From contig VXPO01000167.1 in the NCBI GenBank assembly GCA_009839505.1, positions 1-48,325 of the forward strand: a stretch of 48,325 nt of DNA. Reading direction: 5' to 3'. Source of the DNA: Gammaproteobacteria bacterium (GTDB taxonomy: Bacteria; Pseudomonadota; Gammaproteobacteria; Pseudomonadales; Azotimanducaceae). Below, piece by piece: positions 7,329 to 15,879 of the stretch. The position numbers and the translations under genes were made by a program. Positions within the stretch are counted from its first letter, which is position 1, and the number at the start of each line of letters is the position of its first letter. Below the pieces are notes generated by a model. That model was not told where the DNA came from, made no database searches, and worked only from the letters and a program-made list of their open reading frames with translations.

Positions 7329-9572
7329 CTAGAAGAAGTAGCTGAAGCTCGCGGTGAGTAGCTGCGGCTGACCCAACGTGCCGATGACGACACTTTCGCC
7401 ACCATCGAGTAGGTAGTAGTTGGGGAAGTGCTGCACGTCCGTGTAGTACGCCTCGTCCGTCAGGTTCTCTACGTTCAGCATCAACTCCCAACTCTCCTTG
7501 GCGAAGCCGACCTGGGCATTGACGATCGTGAACGCTGGGTTGGTGACCGGATTCCAAGCCTGCAGGCCCTCGTACTCGCCGTTGTGGCTGACCTGGACAC
7601 CGGCGATGAAGTCCAGACCGCCCATCGGACGCCGGTAGTCGAGGCCGAGATTCCAGCTCAAGTCCGGAACAACAGGGGGCGTGCTGCCGCCGAGGTCGAC
7701 ACCGGCCGCCTCGACACCGGAATCCCATTCCGCGTTGACCACACCGAGCGCCGCCGACAGGGTCAGCTCGTCGCTGACGCGCATTTCGACCGCGCCTTCG
7801 ATACCCGACTGCGTCGAATCACCGAGATTGATGATGCCTTCGATCACGCCGCCGTCGGACCCGGTTGCCTGGTACTCGATCTGCCGGCTGCTGTAGTCGA
7901 TGTAGAACACCGCGACTTCCGCCGAGACGGTGCCGTCCATCAGCCGTCCCTTCCAGCCTCCCTCAAGGCTGGTCGCCTCCTCGGGATCGAACCCGAACAG
8001 CTCCGACTGACCCTCGAAGTTGGTCAGGTTGAAGCCACCCGGTTCGTAGCCCCGCGAGACCGTCCCGTAGACCATCGAGTTGTCGTCGAGCCACAGGGTG
8101 GCGGAGACTCGGGGCAGAACCTCCGTACCCGACTGGTCGCCCAGAAGGCCGGTGTCCCAGTTCTCGGTGTCGTTGGACCACTGGTCGAGGCGCAATCCCG
8201 CGCTGAACTCCCAGTTGTCGACGGAGTAAGTTGCGTTGGCGAAGGCACCGAAGTGACTCTTCTCGCGATTGCGTTTCTCGAAGGGCGTGCGCAGGGTCCG
8301 CGTCTCTTCGCCCAGACCCAGGGTCTCGCCCGCCCATACGCCGGAGCAGGTCGGCATGTCCAAGGCGCAGCCAAGCGGTCCGGTGAACATGTCATCGGGC
8401 GTGGCCAACGTGTTGAACCAGATCAGATCCGCGTCCATCGTCTCGTCGTAGCGTGAGTAGTAGACCCCGCCCAGCCACTGCGTGGGACCGTCACCCGTCG
8501 TGGCGACCCGGACCTCCTGGGTGATCACTTCCATCTCTTCGGGCCGAAACAGGTCCAGCAGGTACTCCTGGCTGATGTCGAGGTCGCTGTAGCGGTCGCT
8601 GGCTGTCTTGGTGTGGGAACTCACGGACACCACGTCGAATGTTCCGAGCTCCCAGGTCACTTCCACCATCGCTGACCGGGTGCGACGTTCGTGGCGGGCA
8701 TTGGTCGTCGTGTCGACGATGTTGGGGTGGTCGAGGGAGGTGTCCAACTCGCGTACCCAGGTGTTGTTCGGACCCTCGAATTCGTTCCAGCGAACCGATG
8801 TGTACACCGACATCCCCTCGGTCACGGGACCGGCGAGGGAGATGCGGAAACCCCACTCCTCCGAAGCTCCCACATCGGGGTCGTTGTCATTGCGCAGGCC
8901 GTTTGCCCGTGCACTGTTCGGATTCTCTAGGTAGCCGTCGTTGGTGACCGTGAAGCCGAACAGACGGGCACCCCAGTCGTTGTCCATCGGCGCGTTCAGG
9001 CTGCCTTCAAGATCAACGATGCCCTGGTCGCCGACGGTGGCCTTTACCCGCCCGAACCTGTCCTCGGAGTCGGGCCGGGCGCTGACGAACTTGACCGCGC
9101 CGCCGATATTGCTGCCGCCGTAAAGGGTGCCTTGCGGCCCCTTGAGAATCTCGATGCGGTCGAGGTCGCCGAACCGCGACGACGCATCCGAGAAGATCTG
9201 CACGTCGTCGAGATAAAAGCCCGCGCCCTGGGTGTTGCCGAATGCCCCGAGGCCGCGGATGGAGACGTTGGGAAAGCCGTCGAGGCGTGTCGACAGGTTC
9301 AGGTTCGGCACCTGGAAGCCGATCTCCTCGAGGCCCTTGATTCCTTGGCGGTCGATGTCGCCGCCGGTTATCACGGCCACCGACTCCGGAATCTCCAGCA
9401 GGCTCTCCTCACGCTTGCGCGCGGTGACAAGCACCTCTTCGATCTCGTCATCCGAAGCCGACTCAGACTCGTCGGCACGTACGGTCTGCGTGCCGATCAC
9501 GCACAATCCGAGCACCGCGAAAGCCGCTGAGGGAACGAAGACGCCTGATAGGAATTTGAAGTGATTCTTCAT
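7329..9572 (-). CDS. TonB-dependent outer membrane receptor
   Basis: This 747-residue receptor transports a ligand across the outer membrane using TonB-ExbBD energy. A signal peptide (about residues 1-33) precedes an acidic stretch and the TonB box EEVLVTARKREE. The plug domain follows (GGDIDRQGIKGLEEIGFQVPN, then SIRGLG, FYLDDV and RIEILKGPQGTLYG), then a 22-strand-type beta-barrel ending in the aromatic C-terminal signature ASFSYFF. The start ATG has GGGGAGA just upstream. Overall it resembles the large receptor group expanded in sphingomonads and marine Gammaproteobacteria. The ligand is not identifiable; neighbouring catabolic genes make an organic molecule as plausible as a siderophore. 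Confidence 0.92.
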   Translation of the reverse strand: MKNHFKFLSGVFVPSAAFAVLGLCVIGTQTVRADESESASDDEIEEVLVTARKREESLLEIPESVAVITGGDIDRQGIKGLEEIGFQVPNLNLSTRLDGFPNVSIRGLGAFGNTQGAGFYLDDVQIFSDASSRFGDLDRIEILKGPQGTLYGGSNIGGAVKFVSARPDSEDRFGRVKATVGDQGIVDLEGSLNAPMDNDWGARLFGFTVTNDGYLENPNSARANGLRNDNDPDVGASEEWGFRISLAGPVTEGMSVYTSVRWNEFEGPNNTWVRELDTSLDHPNIVDTTTNARHERRTRSAMVEVTWELGTFDVVSVSSHTKTASDRYSDLDISQEYLLDLFRPEEMEVITQEVRVATTGDGPTQWLGGVYYSRYDETMDADLIWFNTLATPDDMFTGPLGCALDMPTCSGVWAGETLGLGEETRTLRTPFEKRNREKSHFGAFANATYSVDNWEFSAGLRLDQWSNDTENWDTGLLGDQSGTEVLPRVSATLWLDDNSMVYGTVSRGYEPGGFNLTNFEGQSELFGFDPEEATSLEGGWKGRLMDGTVSAEVAVFYIDYSSRQIEYQATGSDGGVIEGIINLGDSTQSGIEGAVEMRVSDELTLSAALGVVNAEWDSGVEAAGVDLGGSTPPVVPDLSWNLGLDYRRPMGGLDFIAGVQVSHNGEYEGLQAWNPVTNPAFTIVNAQVGFAKESWELMLNVENLTDEAYYTDVQHFPNYYLLDGGESVVIGTLGQPQLLTASFSYFF

Positions 9573-9623
9573 CGCTGATCTCCCCTAGATCGCCACTGAC
9601 TGTCGTCCCAACGGGTAACGGCC

Positions 9624-9635
9624 GGAGTATACTCC
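9624..9635. promoter_or_regulatory. Operator-like 12-base palindrome in a divergent promoter region
   Basis: GGAGTATACTCC is a perfect 12-base palindrome in the 118-base gap between the divergent TonB receptor and glyoxalase-fold genes. It contains TATACT, which reads as a -10-like hexamer on both strands. A regulator binding here could control both genes. No good -35 hexamer is seen at 17 bases on either side, so the promoter role is uncertain. Confidence 0.35.
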
Positions 9636-9690
9636 TTAGCCGTGCACCACGCGCCGAAATCGGTGCGCCGCTAGTGAGGGAGACCGTGCC

Positions 9691-10086
9691 GTGGCCAAAG
9701 CCATCCACACCATGATTCGCGTCCTGGACCTCGACCGTTCCGTTGACTTCTATCAGCGCGCTTTCGGCCTCGAGGTCGCCGACAGGTTCGACTTCGACGA
9801 CTTCACGCTTGCGTACCTGCGCAACCCCGAGAACGACTTCGAAGTGGAGTTGACCTGGAACCATGACCAGGAAGAGGACTACACCCACGGTTCAGGCTAC
9901 GGCCACGTCGCCATGTGCGTAGACGACTGCGCGGCGGAGCGCGCACGTTTCGAGGCGGAGGGCTTCGATCCGGGGGACGTCAAGGAGTTCCTCCGCGACG
10001 GCGGCTTGATGGCCCGCTTCTTCTTCGTCCAAGACCCCGACGGCTACAAGATCGAAGTCCTCGAACGCCACGGTCGGTATCAGTAG
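9691..10086 (+). CDS. gloA: Glyoxalase I-like (VOC family) protein
   Basis: This 131-residue cytoplasmic protein of the vicinal oxygen chelate superfamily is most like lactoylglutathione lyase, which isomerises the methylglyoxal-glutathione hemithioacetal. Both beta-alpha-beta-beta-beta modules are present: HTMIRVLDLDRSVDFYQRAFGL at the N-terminus and GYGHVAMCVDD in the second half. The four metal ligands can be assigned to His in HTMIRV, Glu in VELTW, His in GHVAM and Glu in KIEVLE. The start is GTG at 9691 with GAGGG about ten bases upstream. A nearby glutathione-synthetase-like gene fits a glutathione-dependent role. The gene is transcribed away from the TonB receptor. Confidence 0.8.
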   Translation: MAKAIHTMIRVLDLDRSVDFYQRAFGLEVADRFDFDDFTLAYLRNPENDFEVELTWNHDQEEDYTHGSGYGHVAMCVDDCAAERARFEAEGFDPGDVKEFLRDGGLMARFFFVQDPDGYKIEVLERHGRYQ

Positions 10087-10153
10087 GACGCGCCTTCATT
10101 CACCAAGGATCGTACTGAGCGCCGAGTTTGCCGCCAGGCGAACTCGAAACGCG

Positions 10154-10175
10154 CCCGTAGGGCGCGCCCTACGGG
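10154..10175. repeat. Perfect 22-base palindrome overlapping the nadA stop
   Basis: An 11-base arm, CCCGTAGGGCG, is followed immediately by its exact reverse complement. The palindrome contains the nadA stop codon (10169-10171) and sits between the convergent glyoxalase and nadA genes. Its CCCGTAGGGCGCG sequence matches the extra hairpin in the C and D copies of the larger repeat family, so it looks like a minimal member. It may also act as a two-way terminator, although no T-run follows on either strand. Confidence 0.7.
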
Positions 10176-11188
10176 AACTCCAGCATCCGCTGTAGCGGCT
10201 TCATCGCCCGGGCACCGACGGCCGGATCGACGTGAATCTCGTTGTCGCTTGATTCCAGCGTCGCGGCCAGCGCCTCCAGTTCGTTCATCGCCATCCACGG
10301 ACAGTGCGCGCAACTGCGGCACATGGCGCCATCGCCTGCGGTGGGCGCCTCGATGAAGCGCTTGCCCGGTGCTGACTTTCGCAGCTTGTGGAAGATTCCG
10401 CGGTCGGTGGCGACGATGAAGGTGTCGTGGGGCAGTTCCCGGGCCGCCTGGATGATCTGGCTGGTCGAACCCACGCGATCGGCGATGTCGATGACCGCCG
10501 CAGGCGACTCTGGATGCACGAGTACGCCCGCGTCGGGATAGACCTGCTTGATGTCTTCCAACGCTTTGAACTTGAACTCCTCGTGGACCACGCAAGCACC
10601 GCTCCATAGCAGCATGTCCGCACCGGTCTTGGTGCGAATGAAGTTCCCGAGGTGCTTGTCCGGTGCCCAGAGGATCTTCTCGCCCTTGGCTGCCAAGTGC
10701 TCGACGATCTTCAAACCGACACTCGAGGTCACCACCCAGTCGGACAACGCCTTCACGGCGACCGAGGTATTCGCGTAGACCACCACGGTCCGGTCCGGAT
10801 TGGCCTCGCAGAACGCCTTGAACTCGTCCGGAGGACAGCCGAGATCCAGGGAGCACTCGGCCTCGAGGGTGGGCATGAACACCCGCTTCTCGGGCGACAG
10901 GATCTTCGCCGTCTCGCCCATGAAGCGCACACCCGAGACGATCAACGTGGTGGCCGGATGATCGCGGCCGAAGCGCGCCATCTCCAGCGAGTCGGCCACG
11001 CAGCCACCCGTCTCGTCGGCGAGGTCCTGGATGTCGCCGTCCACGTAGTAGTGAGCCACGAGCACGGCGTCGCGTTCCTCGAGCAGGCGCTTGATGTCCG
11101 CCTTGAGCGCATTGCGGCGGGCATCCGAGAGGAACGCCGGGGTGTGTACCGGCACCTCGGCGGGCTGCAGGCTGTAGTCCCTCAACAT
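10169..11188 (-). CDS. nadA: Quinolinate synthase
   Basis: NadA condenses iminoaspartate with dihydroxyacetone phosphate to quinolinate in de novo NAD synthesis, using a [4Fe-4S] cluster. The 339-residue protein shows the family landmarks [17 protein letters not shown], the first Cys region ECSLDLGCP, the central Cys in [11 protein letters not shown], and the C-terminal Cys cluster [15 protein letters not shown]. Length and order match the bacterial enzyme. The ATG at 11186-11188 gives the expected N-terminus; the frame extends further upstream without similarity. It is divergent from the gshB-like gene with a 56-base gap that must hold both promoters. nadB and nadC are not in the window. Confidence 0.95.
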   Translation of the reverse strand: MLRDYSLQPAEVPVHTPAFLSDARRNALKADIKRLLEERDAVLVAHYYVDGDIQDLADETGGCVADSLEMARFGRDHPATTLIVSGVRFMGETAKILSPEKRVFMPTLEAECSLDLGCPPDEFKAFCEANPDRTVVVYANTSVAVKALSDWVVTSSVGLKIVEHLAAKGEKILWAPDKHLGNFIRTKTGADMLLWSGACVVHEEFKFKALEDIKQVYPDAGVLVHPESPAAVIDIADRVGSTSQIIQAARELPHDTFIVATDRGIFHKLRKSAPGKRFIEAPTAGDGAMCRSCAHCPWMAMNELEALAATLESSDNEIHVDPAVGARAMKPLQRMLEFP

Positions 11189-11244
11189 GGGCAGATAATA
11201 CACTTCATCGTCGAACCCCCCGGTCGGACCCGTACGCCCCACCC

Positions 11245-12138
11245 ATGCCAAGCGTTGCATTTCTCGTTGCCGATCCTGGCCGGGGTCACCCGGCCAACGA
11301 CAACCACGTTCGCCTGCCCCAGGCGTTCAGCGCTTGCGGCTGGTCGGTGACCCGAATCAACCACGAATCTCTCGCGATGGAGAGCAGACGCGTCGTGGCG
11401 CGCGACTTGGCAGGCGGCGCAGTGCCGCTCTCGGACTTCGACCTCTACTTCGTCCTCGGGTTCGGCCCCGAGGCGACGTTTCTCGACCGGATGCAGTTGC
11501 TGCGCACGCTGGATCAGGATCGGTTCGTGAACACCGTAGACGCCCTCGTTTACCAACACGGGAAGGTCTCGTTGTTCCTCGCCGCCGACGACATTCCCCA
11601 ACCCGAAACTCACGTCGGCAACGACCCGGACCGTCTTGCCGCCATCGCCGCACGGGGCGGAGACTGGATCGCGAAGCCACCCGCAGCCAGTTTCGGGCGC
11701 GAGGTGTTCCGGCTCCGCGAAGGCGACGCCAACCGTCGCGCGATCCTCGAACACCTCACCCGCAACAACCGCTACGCGCTGCTTCAGGCCTACATCGAAC
11801 CCGGTGCCGAGGGCGAGAAACGAACGCTGGTCGCCGCCGGCAAGATCATCGGCACCTACGGCAAGCGTCCGCGCGACCACCGCGGCAACCTCAACGCTGG
11901 GGCCGACGCGTTCCCCACGACGTTGACTCCCGCCGAGGCGGCAACTGTCGGCAGCCTGGCGGACCGGCTCGACGGCCTCGGCGTTCGCTTCGCAACCATC
12001 GACCTGGTGGGATCCTTGGCACTCGAGATCAACGTCGCGAATCCCGGCTGGCTTGCGACCTACGACCAGATCACGGGCGTGGACCTCGCGCCCCGGGTGG
12101 TCGAGGCCCTCACCGCGTGGTCCCGTTACGGCCCCTAG
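11245..12138 (+). CDS. gshB: GshB-like ATP-grasp glutathione synthetase
   Basis: This is a 297-residue ATP-grasp protein resembling glutathione synthetase, which joins gamma-glutamylcysteine and glycine. Landmarks are an N-terminal alpha/beta domain, the ATP-grasp segment [18 protein letters not shown], then [28 protein letters not shown] (the RGNLA-type loop) and the metal-binding end [13 protein letters not shown], with Glu and Asn in place. It is slightly shorter than the E. coli enzyme and diverged at the N-terminus, so a related ATP-grasp ligase is possible. No strong ribosome-binding site precedes the ATG. Divergent from nadA. A second glutathione-linked gene, the glyoxalase-like one, lies about 1.2 kb away. 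Confidence 0.7.
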   Translation: MPSVAFLVADPGRGHPANDNHVRLPQAFSACGWSVTRINHESLAMESRRVVARDLAGGAVPLSDFDLYFVLGFGPEATFLDRMQLLRTLDQDRFVNTVDALVYQHGKVSLFLAADDIPQPETHVGNDPDRLAAIAARGGDWIAKPPAASFGREVFRLREGDANRRAILEHLTRNNRYALLQAYIEPGAEGEKRTLVAAGKIIGTYGKRPRDHRGNLNAGADAFPTTLTPAEAATVGSLADRLDGLGVRFATIDLVGSLALEINVANPGWLATYDQITGVDLAPRVVEALTAWSRYGP

Positions 12139-12205
12139 AGCCGTCCCCACCCCGGCGAGGCCAGATCGCAGACGCGCAGGGAACAAGCGTGGAGGCGGGG
12201 ACGCT

Positions 12206-12308
12206 TAGGGGCGAGGCTTGTCGTCGCCCCTATTGGCCAACCGGCAGCGCGCGTCGCACGAAGACGGGCGACCACATCGCGCCCGGTAGGGCGCGCGGTC
12301 GCCCCTAC
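12206..12308. repeat. Palindromic repeat element, copy C
   Basis: This family member begins TAGGGGCGAGGC and ends GGTCGCCCCTAC. The right arm carries an extra internal hairpin (GCGCCCGGTAGGGCGCGC), a variant shared with copy D. The centre reads TATTGGCCAACCGGCA. It lies between the convergent gshB-like and SDR genes, and its last bases supply the SDR stop codon (12305-12307). Confidence 0.8.
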
Positions 12309-13060
12309 GGGAGTGATCCGCCGTCCACGCGGATGATCGCACCCGTGGTGAAGCTGCCCGCCCCGCTTACGAGGTAGAGCGCGGTGCCCACCACCTCTTC
12401 CGGCTGTCCGCCGCGTTGCAGGGCGATACCGGTCTTGGCGTTCTTCTCGAACGCTTCCATGTCCCACGCCTTCGAGATGTCAGTGAGAAACGGGCCCGCT
12501 TGGATGCAGTTCACGCGCACCTTCGGCCCGTAGGCGCGGGCGAGCGAGAGCGTCAGCGAGTTGATGCCGGCCTTCGCCGCGCCGTAGGGCTCGGATCCCG
12601 GCGTCGCCTGTACGGCCGCGGTGCTGCTGACGTTGACGATGGCACCGCCCTCCCCGGCCGCCATGCGCTCGCCGATGATCGCCGAAAGCCGGTACGGACC
12701 CTTCAGGTTGACGCCCACCACCTTGTCGAAGAGATCCTCGGTGACCGCCGAGAGCTTCGGGTAGAGGGGCGACATGCCGGCGTTGTTGACGAGGATGTCC
12801 ACCTTGCCGAACTCGGCATAGGCGGCTTCGGCCAGACCGTCCAGTTCATCCCAGTGACCGACATGGCATCCGTACGGCAGCGCCCGAACGCCCAATGCGC
12901 GGACTTCCTCGGCCACCGCCTCGCAGTTCTCGGCCTTGCGGCTGGTGATCACCACGTCCGCTCCCCGCTCGGCGAACGCAAGCACCATCGCCCGGCCCAG
13001 TCCCCGGCTGCCGCCGGTGACCAAGGCGACCTTGCCGCTCAGGTCGAAGAGATCGGTCAT
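12305..13060 (-). CDS. Short-chain dehydrogenase/reductase
   Basis: This classical SDR of 251 residues is an NAD(P)-dependent oxidoreductase. The cofactor motif TGGSRGLG lies near residues 16-23, the NNAG motif near 90, the catalytic Ser in VNVSSTAAVQ and the YxxxK motif as YGAAK. The end, GAIIRVDGGSLP, is typical. Asn-Ser-Tyr-Lys catalytic residues are all visible, so the enzyme should be active. It resembles gluconate 5-dehydrogenase-like and 3-oxoacyl reductase-like SDRs, but the substrate cannot be assigned. GGGGA precedes the ATG. No operon partner is evident. The gene's last codons and stop run into repeat copy C, so the element may have replaced the original 3' end. Confidence 0.85.
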   Translation of the reverse strand: MTDLFDLSGKVALVTGGSRGLGRAMVLAFAERGADVVITSRKAENCEAVAEEVRALGVRALPYGCHVGHWDELDGLAEAAYAEFGKVDILVNNAGMSPLYPKLSAVTEDLFDKVVGVNLKGPYRLSAIIGERMAAGEGGAIVNVSSTAAVQATPGSEPYGAAKAGINSLTLSLARAYGPKVRVNCIQAGPFLTDISKAWDMEAFEKNAKTGIALQRGGQPEEVVGTALYLVSGAGSFTTGAIIRVDGGSLP

Positions 13061-13117
13061 GGTGATTCCCCAGGTGGAGTCGGACGCGGCAGTTTAAACG
13101 TCCCGTACCACCGTCAC

Positions 13118-14587
13118 CTAGCTCCTCGGCACGTAGACCAGTTGGCCGTCACGCACTTCCAACGTGCCGAAGGGATCATCGCCGCTGCCGCAGTGGGGAT
13201 TCTCTCCGTACTCGACCCGATAGTGGTCCGGTGGACTGCCATCGGCCAGGGTTCGAAGGTCGTAGACATCGTAGACCGTGCGGTACAAGCCGCGTCTGCG
13301 CAGATCGGCGAGACAGGCGTTCTCTGCCGTTGCGTCGACGAGGCGGCGTTCCGTCGGACCGTCGGGTTGATCGCCGATCGTTCTACTCTCAACCTGTTGC
13401 TCAGCGCGACAGCGTGCCAAGTCCTCCGGCTTCGCGACCGGATAGTCAAGCACAAGCCGTCCGTCGTGGAGGCGGACCCGATAGTCGGGCCGGGTCAACC
13501 AGAGGCGCTGGAACACGATATCCCCCGTGGATGCTTCCAGAACGTAGACACCCGCTCCGTCCTGTGCGACGAGCCAGGCACCATCGCCCGTGATCGGCAC
13601 TACCAGGTCTCGAGACCATACGTCCTCGGAGACCTTCCCGTTTTCGTCTCGGAATCTCCGCCTGCTCGTGGTGTACGTGCCGTCGCGATTGTGCGTGATG
13701 AAGTACCCTTCATTCGCTGAAACGAAGCTCTGCCACGTTCCCTGTCGATCCAGCGGGGGAATCTCACGGGGACCGCCGCCGTCTGTTGGCAAGGACAAGG
13801 CACGGTAGTCAGTCAGCCCATCTGGACCAAGCCACCGCAGCGTAAATGACTGCAATACCACCTCTGAGTTATCAATCGCGTACGACCCCGTCGTCAGCCT
13901 TCTTCCGTCAGCGGGGGCCGTCTCAAGTGAAGCCAAGTCATGGTGGGTTTCGTTGCCCAAGTCGAGATTCCTGATCACGAGCCGGGATACGTCGCCCGCC
14001 ATGGGTTCGATGGCGAAGAAGGACGATCCATCTTTGGCCAGGGCGAACTGTCTGACGACGCCGTTCTCGTAGATCACTTGACCGTCGCGGTACACGACCA
14101 CACTCCCAGAGGAGAGCGGTGGTCCCGCCACACTTTGGAAGGCCGCCAGTACCGATCCATCCGGCCGTCGCGCCAGCGCCGGGAAGCCCGTCGATTGGGA
14201 GGGGAGGGTGTCTTCGAAGACGATCCCCGACTCGTCGATCACGGCGAAGCGCAACGCGTCATCGTCCGGGACCAGTACCACCGCCAAGTCACCCCCCGTT
14301 CCGTTTCGCATGAAGCAATCCGGGTTGCCCAGGACATCGGCTGGCGTCAGCCGTTCCGGAGGGGTCGCGGACGCGGCGTCGGGCGCCGGTGGGTTGGGCT
14401 GAACGGCTGGCGAGGTGGCCACGTCCTGACCGAAGGAACGGAGGGCGTTCTGCCGCTCCATGGTCTCGGCAGGTTGGGTGGCCGCCCCGCCGCTAGACAA
14501 GGCCCACCAAGCAACGACTCCGAAAACCGCGACCGCGAAGAAAGCTGCGTACGGCCACCACCGTCTCGGAAACATCCTGTGCGCCAT
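13118..14587 (-). CDS. Membrane-anchored propeller-like protein, function unknown
   Basis: I do not recognise this 489-residue protein. One transmembrane segment at about residues 11-31 (WWPYAAFFAVAVFGVVAWWAL), preceded by a basic stretch, would anchor it with the bulk in the periplasm. A Pro/Ala-rich linker of about 60 residues follows. The remainder has repeated short strands and turns of the form DGS and YRDGQVIYENG, suggesting a beta-propeller or similar all-beta fold. Six Cys residues in the C-terminal half may form disulfides. The ATG at 14585-14587 is preferred over a GTG two codons upstream. It lies downstream of the sugar acid kinase gene on the same strand, separated by 125 bases with two hairpins, so co-transcription is doubtful. 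Confidence 0.7.
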   Translation of the reverse strand: MAHRMFPRRWWPYAAFFAVAVFGVVAWWALSSGGAATQPAETMERQNALRSFGQDVATSPAVQPNPPAPDAASATPPERLTPADVLGNPDCFMRNGTGGDLAVVLVPDDDALRFAVIDESGIVFEDTLPSQSTGFPALARRPDGSVLAAFQSVAGPPLSSGSVVVYRDGQVIYENGVVRQFALAKDGSSFFAIEPMAGDVSRLVIRNLDLGNETHHDLASLETAPADGRRLTTGSYAIDNSEVVLQSFTLRWLGPDGLTDYRALSLPTDGGGPREIPPLDRQGTWQSFVSANEGYFITHNRDGTYTTSRRRFRDENGKVSEDVWSRDLVVPITGDGAWLVAQDGAGVYVLEASTGDIVFQRLWLTRPDYRVRLHDGRLVLDYPVAKPEDLARCRAEQQVESRTIGDQPDGPTERRLVDATAENACLADLRRRGLYRTVYDVYDLRTLADGSPPDHYRVEYGENPHCGSGDDPFGTLEVRDGQLVYVPRS

Positions 14588-14625
14588 TGCCACGATGCCT
14601 AGCGCGCCTCGCTAGTACGCGAGTG

Positions 14626-14644
14626 CGCCTCGTAAGACGAGGCG
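14626..14644. terminator. Hairpin between sugar acid kinase and propeller-like gene
   Basis: CGCCTCG-TAAGA-CGAGGCG forms a perfect 7-bp stem with a five-base loop. A second small hairpin (CTCGC-TAGTAC-GCGAG) lies just beside it at 14608-14623. On the minus strand these follow the sugar acid kinase stop (14713) and precede the next start (14587). No T-run follows, so an intrinsic terminator is only possible, not clear. Confidence 0.35.
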
Positions 14645-14712
14645 ACCAAGAGCAGTCTCAGCCATCTTGCGAAATGCAACCTGTCCGTAAACATCAGCGT
14701 TGCTCAACGAAT

Positions 14713-15771
14713 CTAGCCCGCTTCGTGATCGAGCAGCCTGACCAGCGTTTCTTCTTTCCCAATGCCCCCGCCCTTGGTCACGACCGTGAGACCGTCGTCG
14801 GTTCGGCAAAACGGTACGGCGGTATCCACGCTGCCCAGCACGCGGAGCATTCGATCGCCGAGGATCGCTGCCGCGGTGTCGCCGCCTAGGACAACCAATG
14901 TCGGCGCGCCGGATGAGGCGATCCAATCCCACGTAGTGGCGGCGACGGTCGACGCCATGGATTCCGCTACGGCGTCGGCAATCGTAGCCGTGGTCATTTC
15001 GGTCGCCAAGAGCACATCCTCGCCACGCCGCAAGGCTGCCAGCACCCCCTCGGATTCGGCATCCGGACCGACGGTCAGGCAATCGAGTTTAGCGACCTGC
15101 GTTCGGCTGAGCGGATGCAGGCTCCCGCATACGACAAGCACCGGACGCGGCAATCTCGGCAAGTCACCGCGCCCACGCGAGCGCAGCGTGCCGACGTAGG
15201 CGCCGACGCCGCCCGTGGTGCCGACAAGCGTGCGACCCTGATCGCGACAACGGGCCGCGGCGGCGTTCAACTCGTCATTGGTGTTCGCGTCGAGAACCGC
15301 TACGCGCCCATCGGCCAAGGCCGACTGACACCCTGCCGCACTCAGGTAGTCGGCGGGCCGACTGGACAGCAGGCGGTTGCGGGGATCTCGTCCGAAAGGG
15401 CTTTCCGCGGCCGGCACATCGCGGATGTAAACCGTGCCGTGGTCGCAGCGGCGACCCGCATCGGGAAAACTTGCGAGTACCCCAACGCGTCGGCCCATGG
15501 CAACCAACGCGGCGACCTCGTGCGCCCAGTTGCCGCGCAGACCCGAGTCCATCTTGTGACAGCGGAAGCGGGCGTCGAGACGATGCGCATCGCCGATCCG
15601 ACGCGCCGCTTCGTCGGCATCGCAATGGCGGCTGTCGAGATCGACCACGGCGCAGTCGTTGTAGGCGTCCGGTGTCGTCGTCAAGCGAACGTCGAACCCC
15701 AGATCGGCGCAGGCGCCGCCGGTCTCCAGGGCGCCGGTACGATCGTCGGCAGTAATCAGCAGTTCAAGCAT
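14713..15771 (-). CDS. Four-carbon sugar acid kinase family protein (DUF1537)
   Basis: This 352-residue protein belongs to the DUF1537 family, which includes D-threonate, D-erythronate and 3-oxo-tetronate kinases (DtnK, DenK, OtnK). The N-terminal domain begins LLITADDRTGALETG, with the ADDxTGA motif, and has KMDSGLRGN, the substrate-binding signature. The C-terminal nucleotide domain has VVLGGDTAAAIL and VTKGGGIGKEETL. It is somewhat shorter than characterised members (around 420 residues), with shorter loops but no missing motif. Characterised relatives are encoded with a dehydrogenase and an aldolase; none is adjacent here, so the pathway is unclear. Divergent from creD across 108 bases. 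Confidence 0.85.
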   Translation of the reverse strand: MLELLITADDRTGALETGGACADLGFDVRLTTTPDAYNDCAVVDLDSRHCDADEAARRIGDAHRLDARFRCHKMDSGLRGNWAHEVAALVAMGRRVGVLASFPDAGRRCDHGTVYIRDVPAAESPFGRDPRNRLLSSRPADYLSAAGCQSALADGRVAVLDANTNDELNAAAARCRDQGRTLVGTTGGVGAYVGTLRSRGRGDLPRLPRPVLVVCGSLHPLSRTQVAKLDCLTVGPDAESEGVLAALRRGEDVLLATEMTTATIADAVAESMASTVAATTWDWIASSGAPTLVVLGGDTAAAILGDRMLRVLGSVDTAVPFCRTDDGLTVVTKGGGIGKEETLVRLLDHEAG

Positions 15772-15879
15772 CGGCGGTCCGATTGCTGGGTTTCTGCACG
15801 ATTTCGCCTATCGAATTGCACACCTGCACGCACCGACACCAGTACATTGCCGGTCAGGGCTTGGTCACTGGCGAACAGC

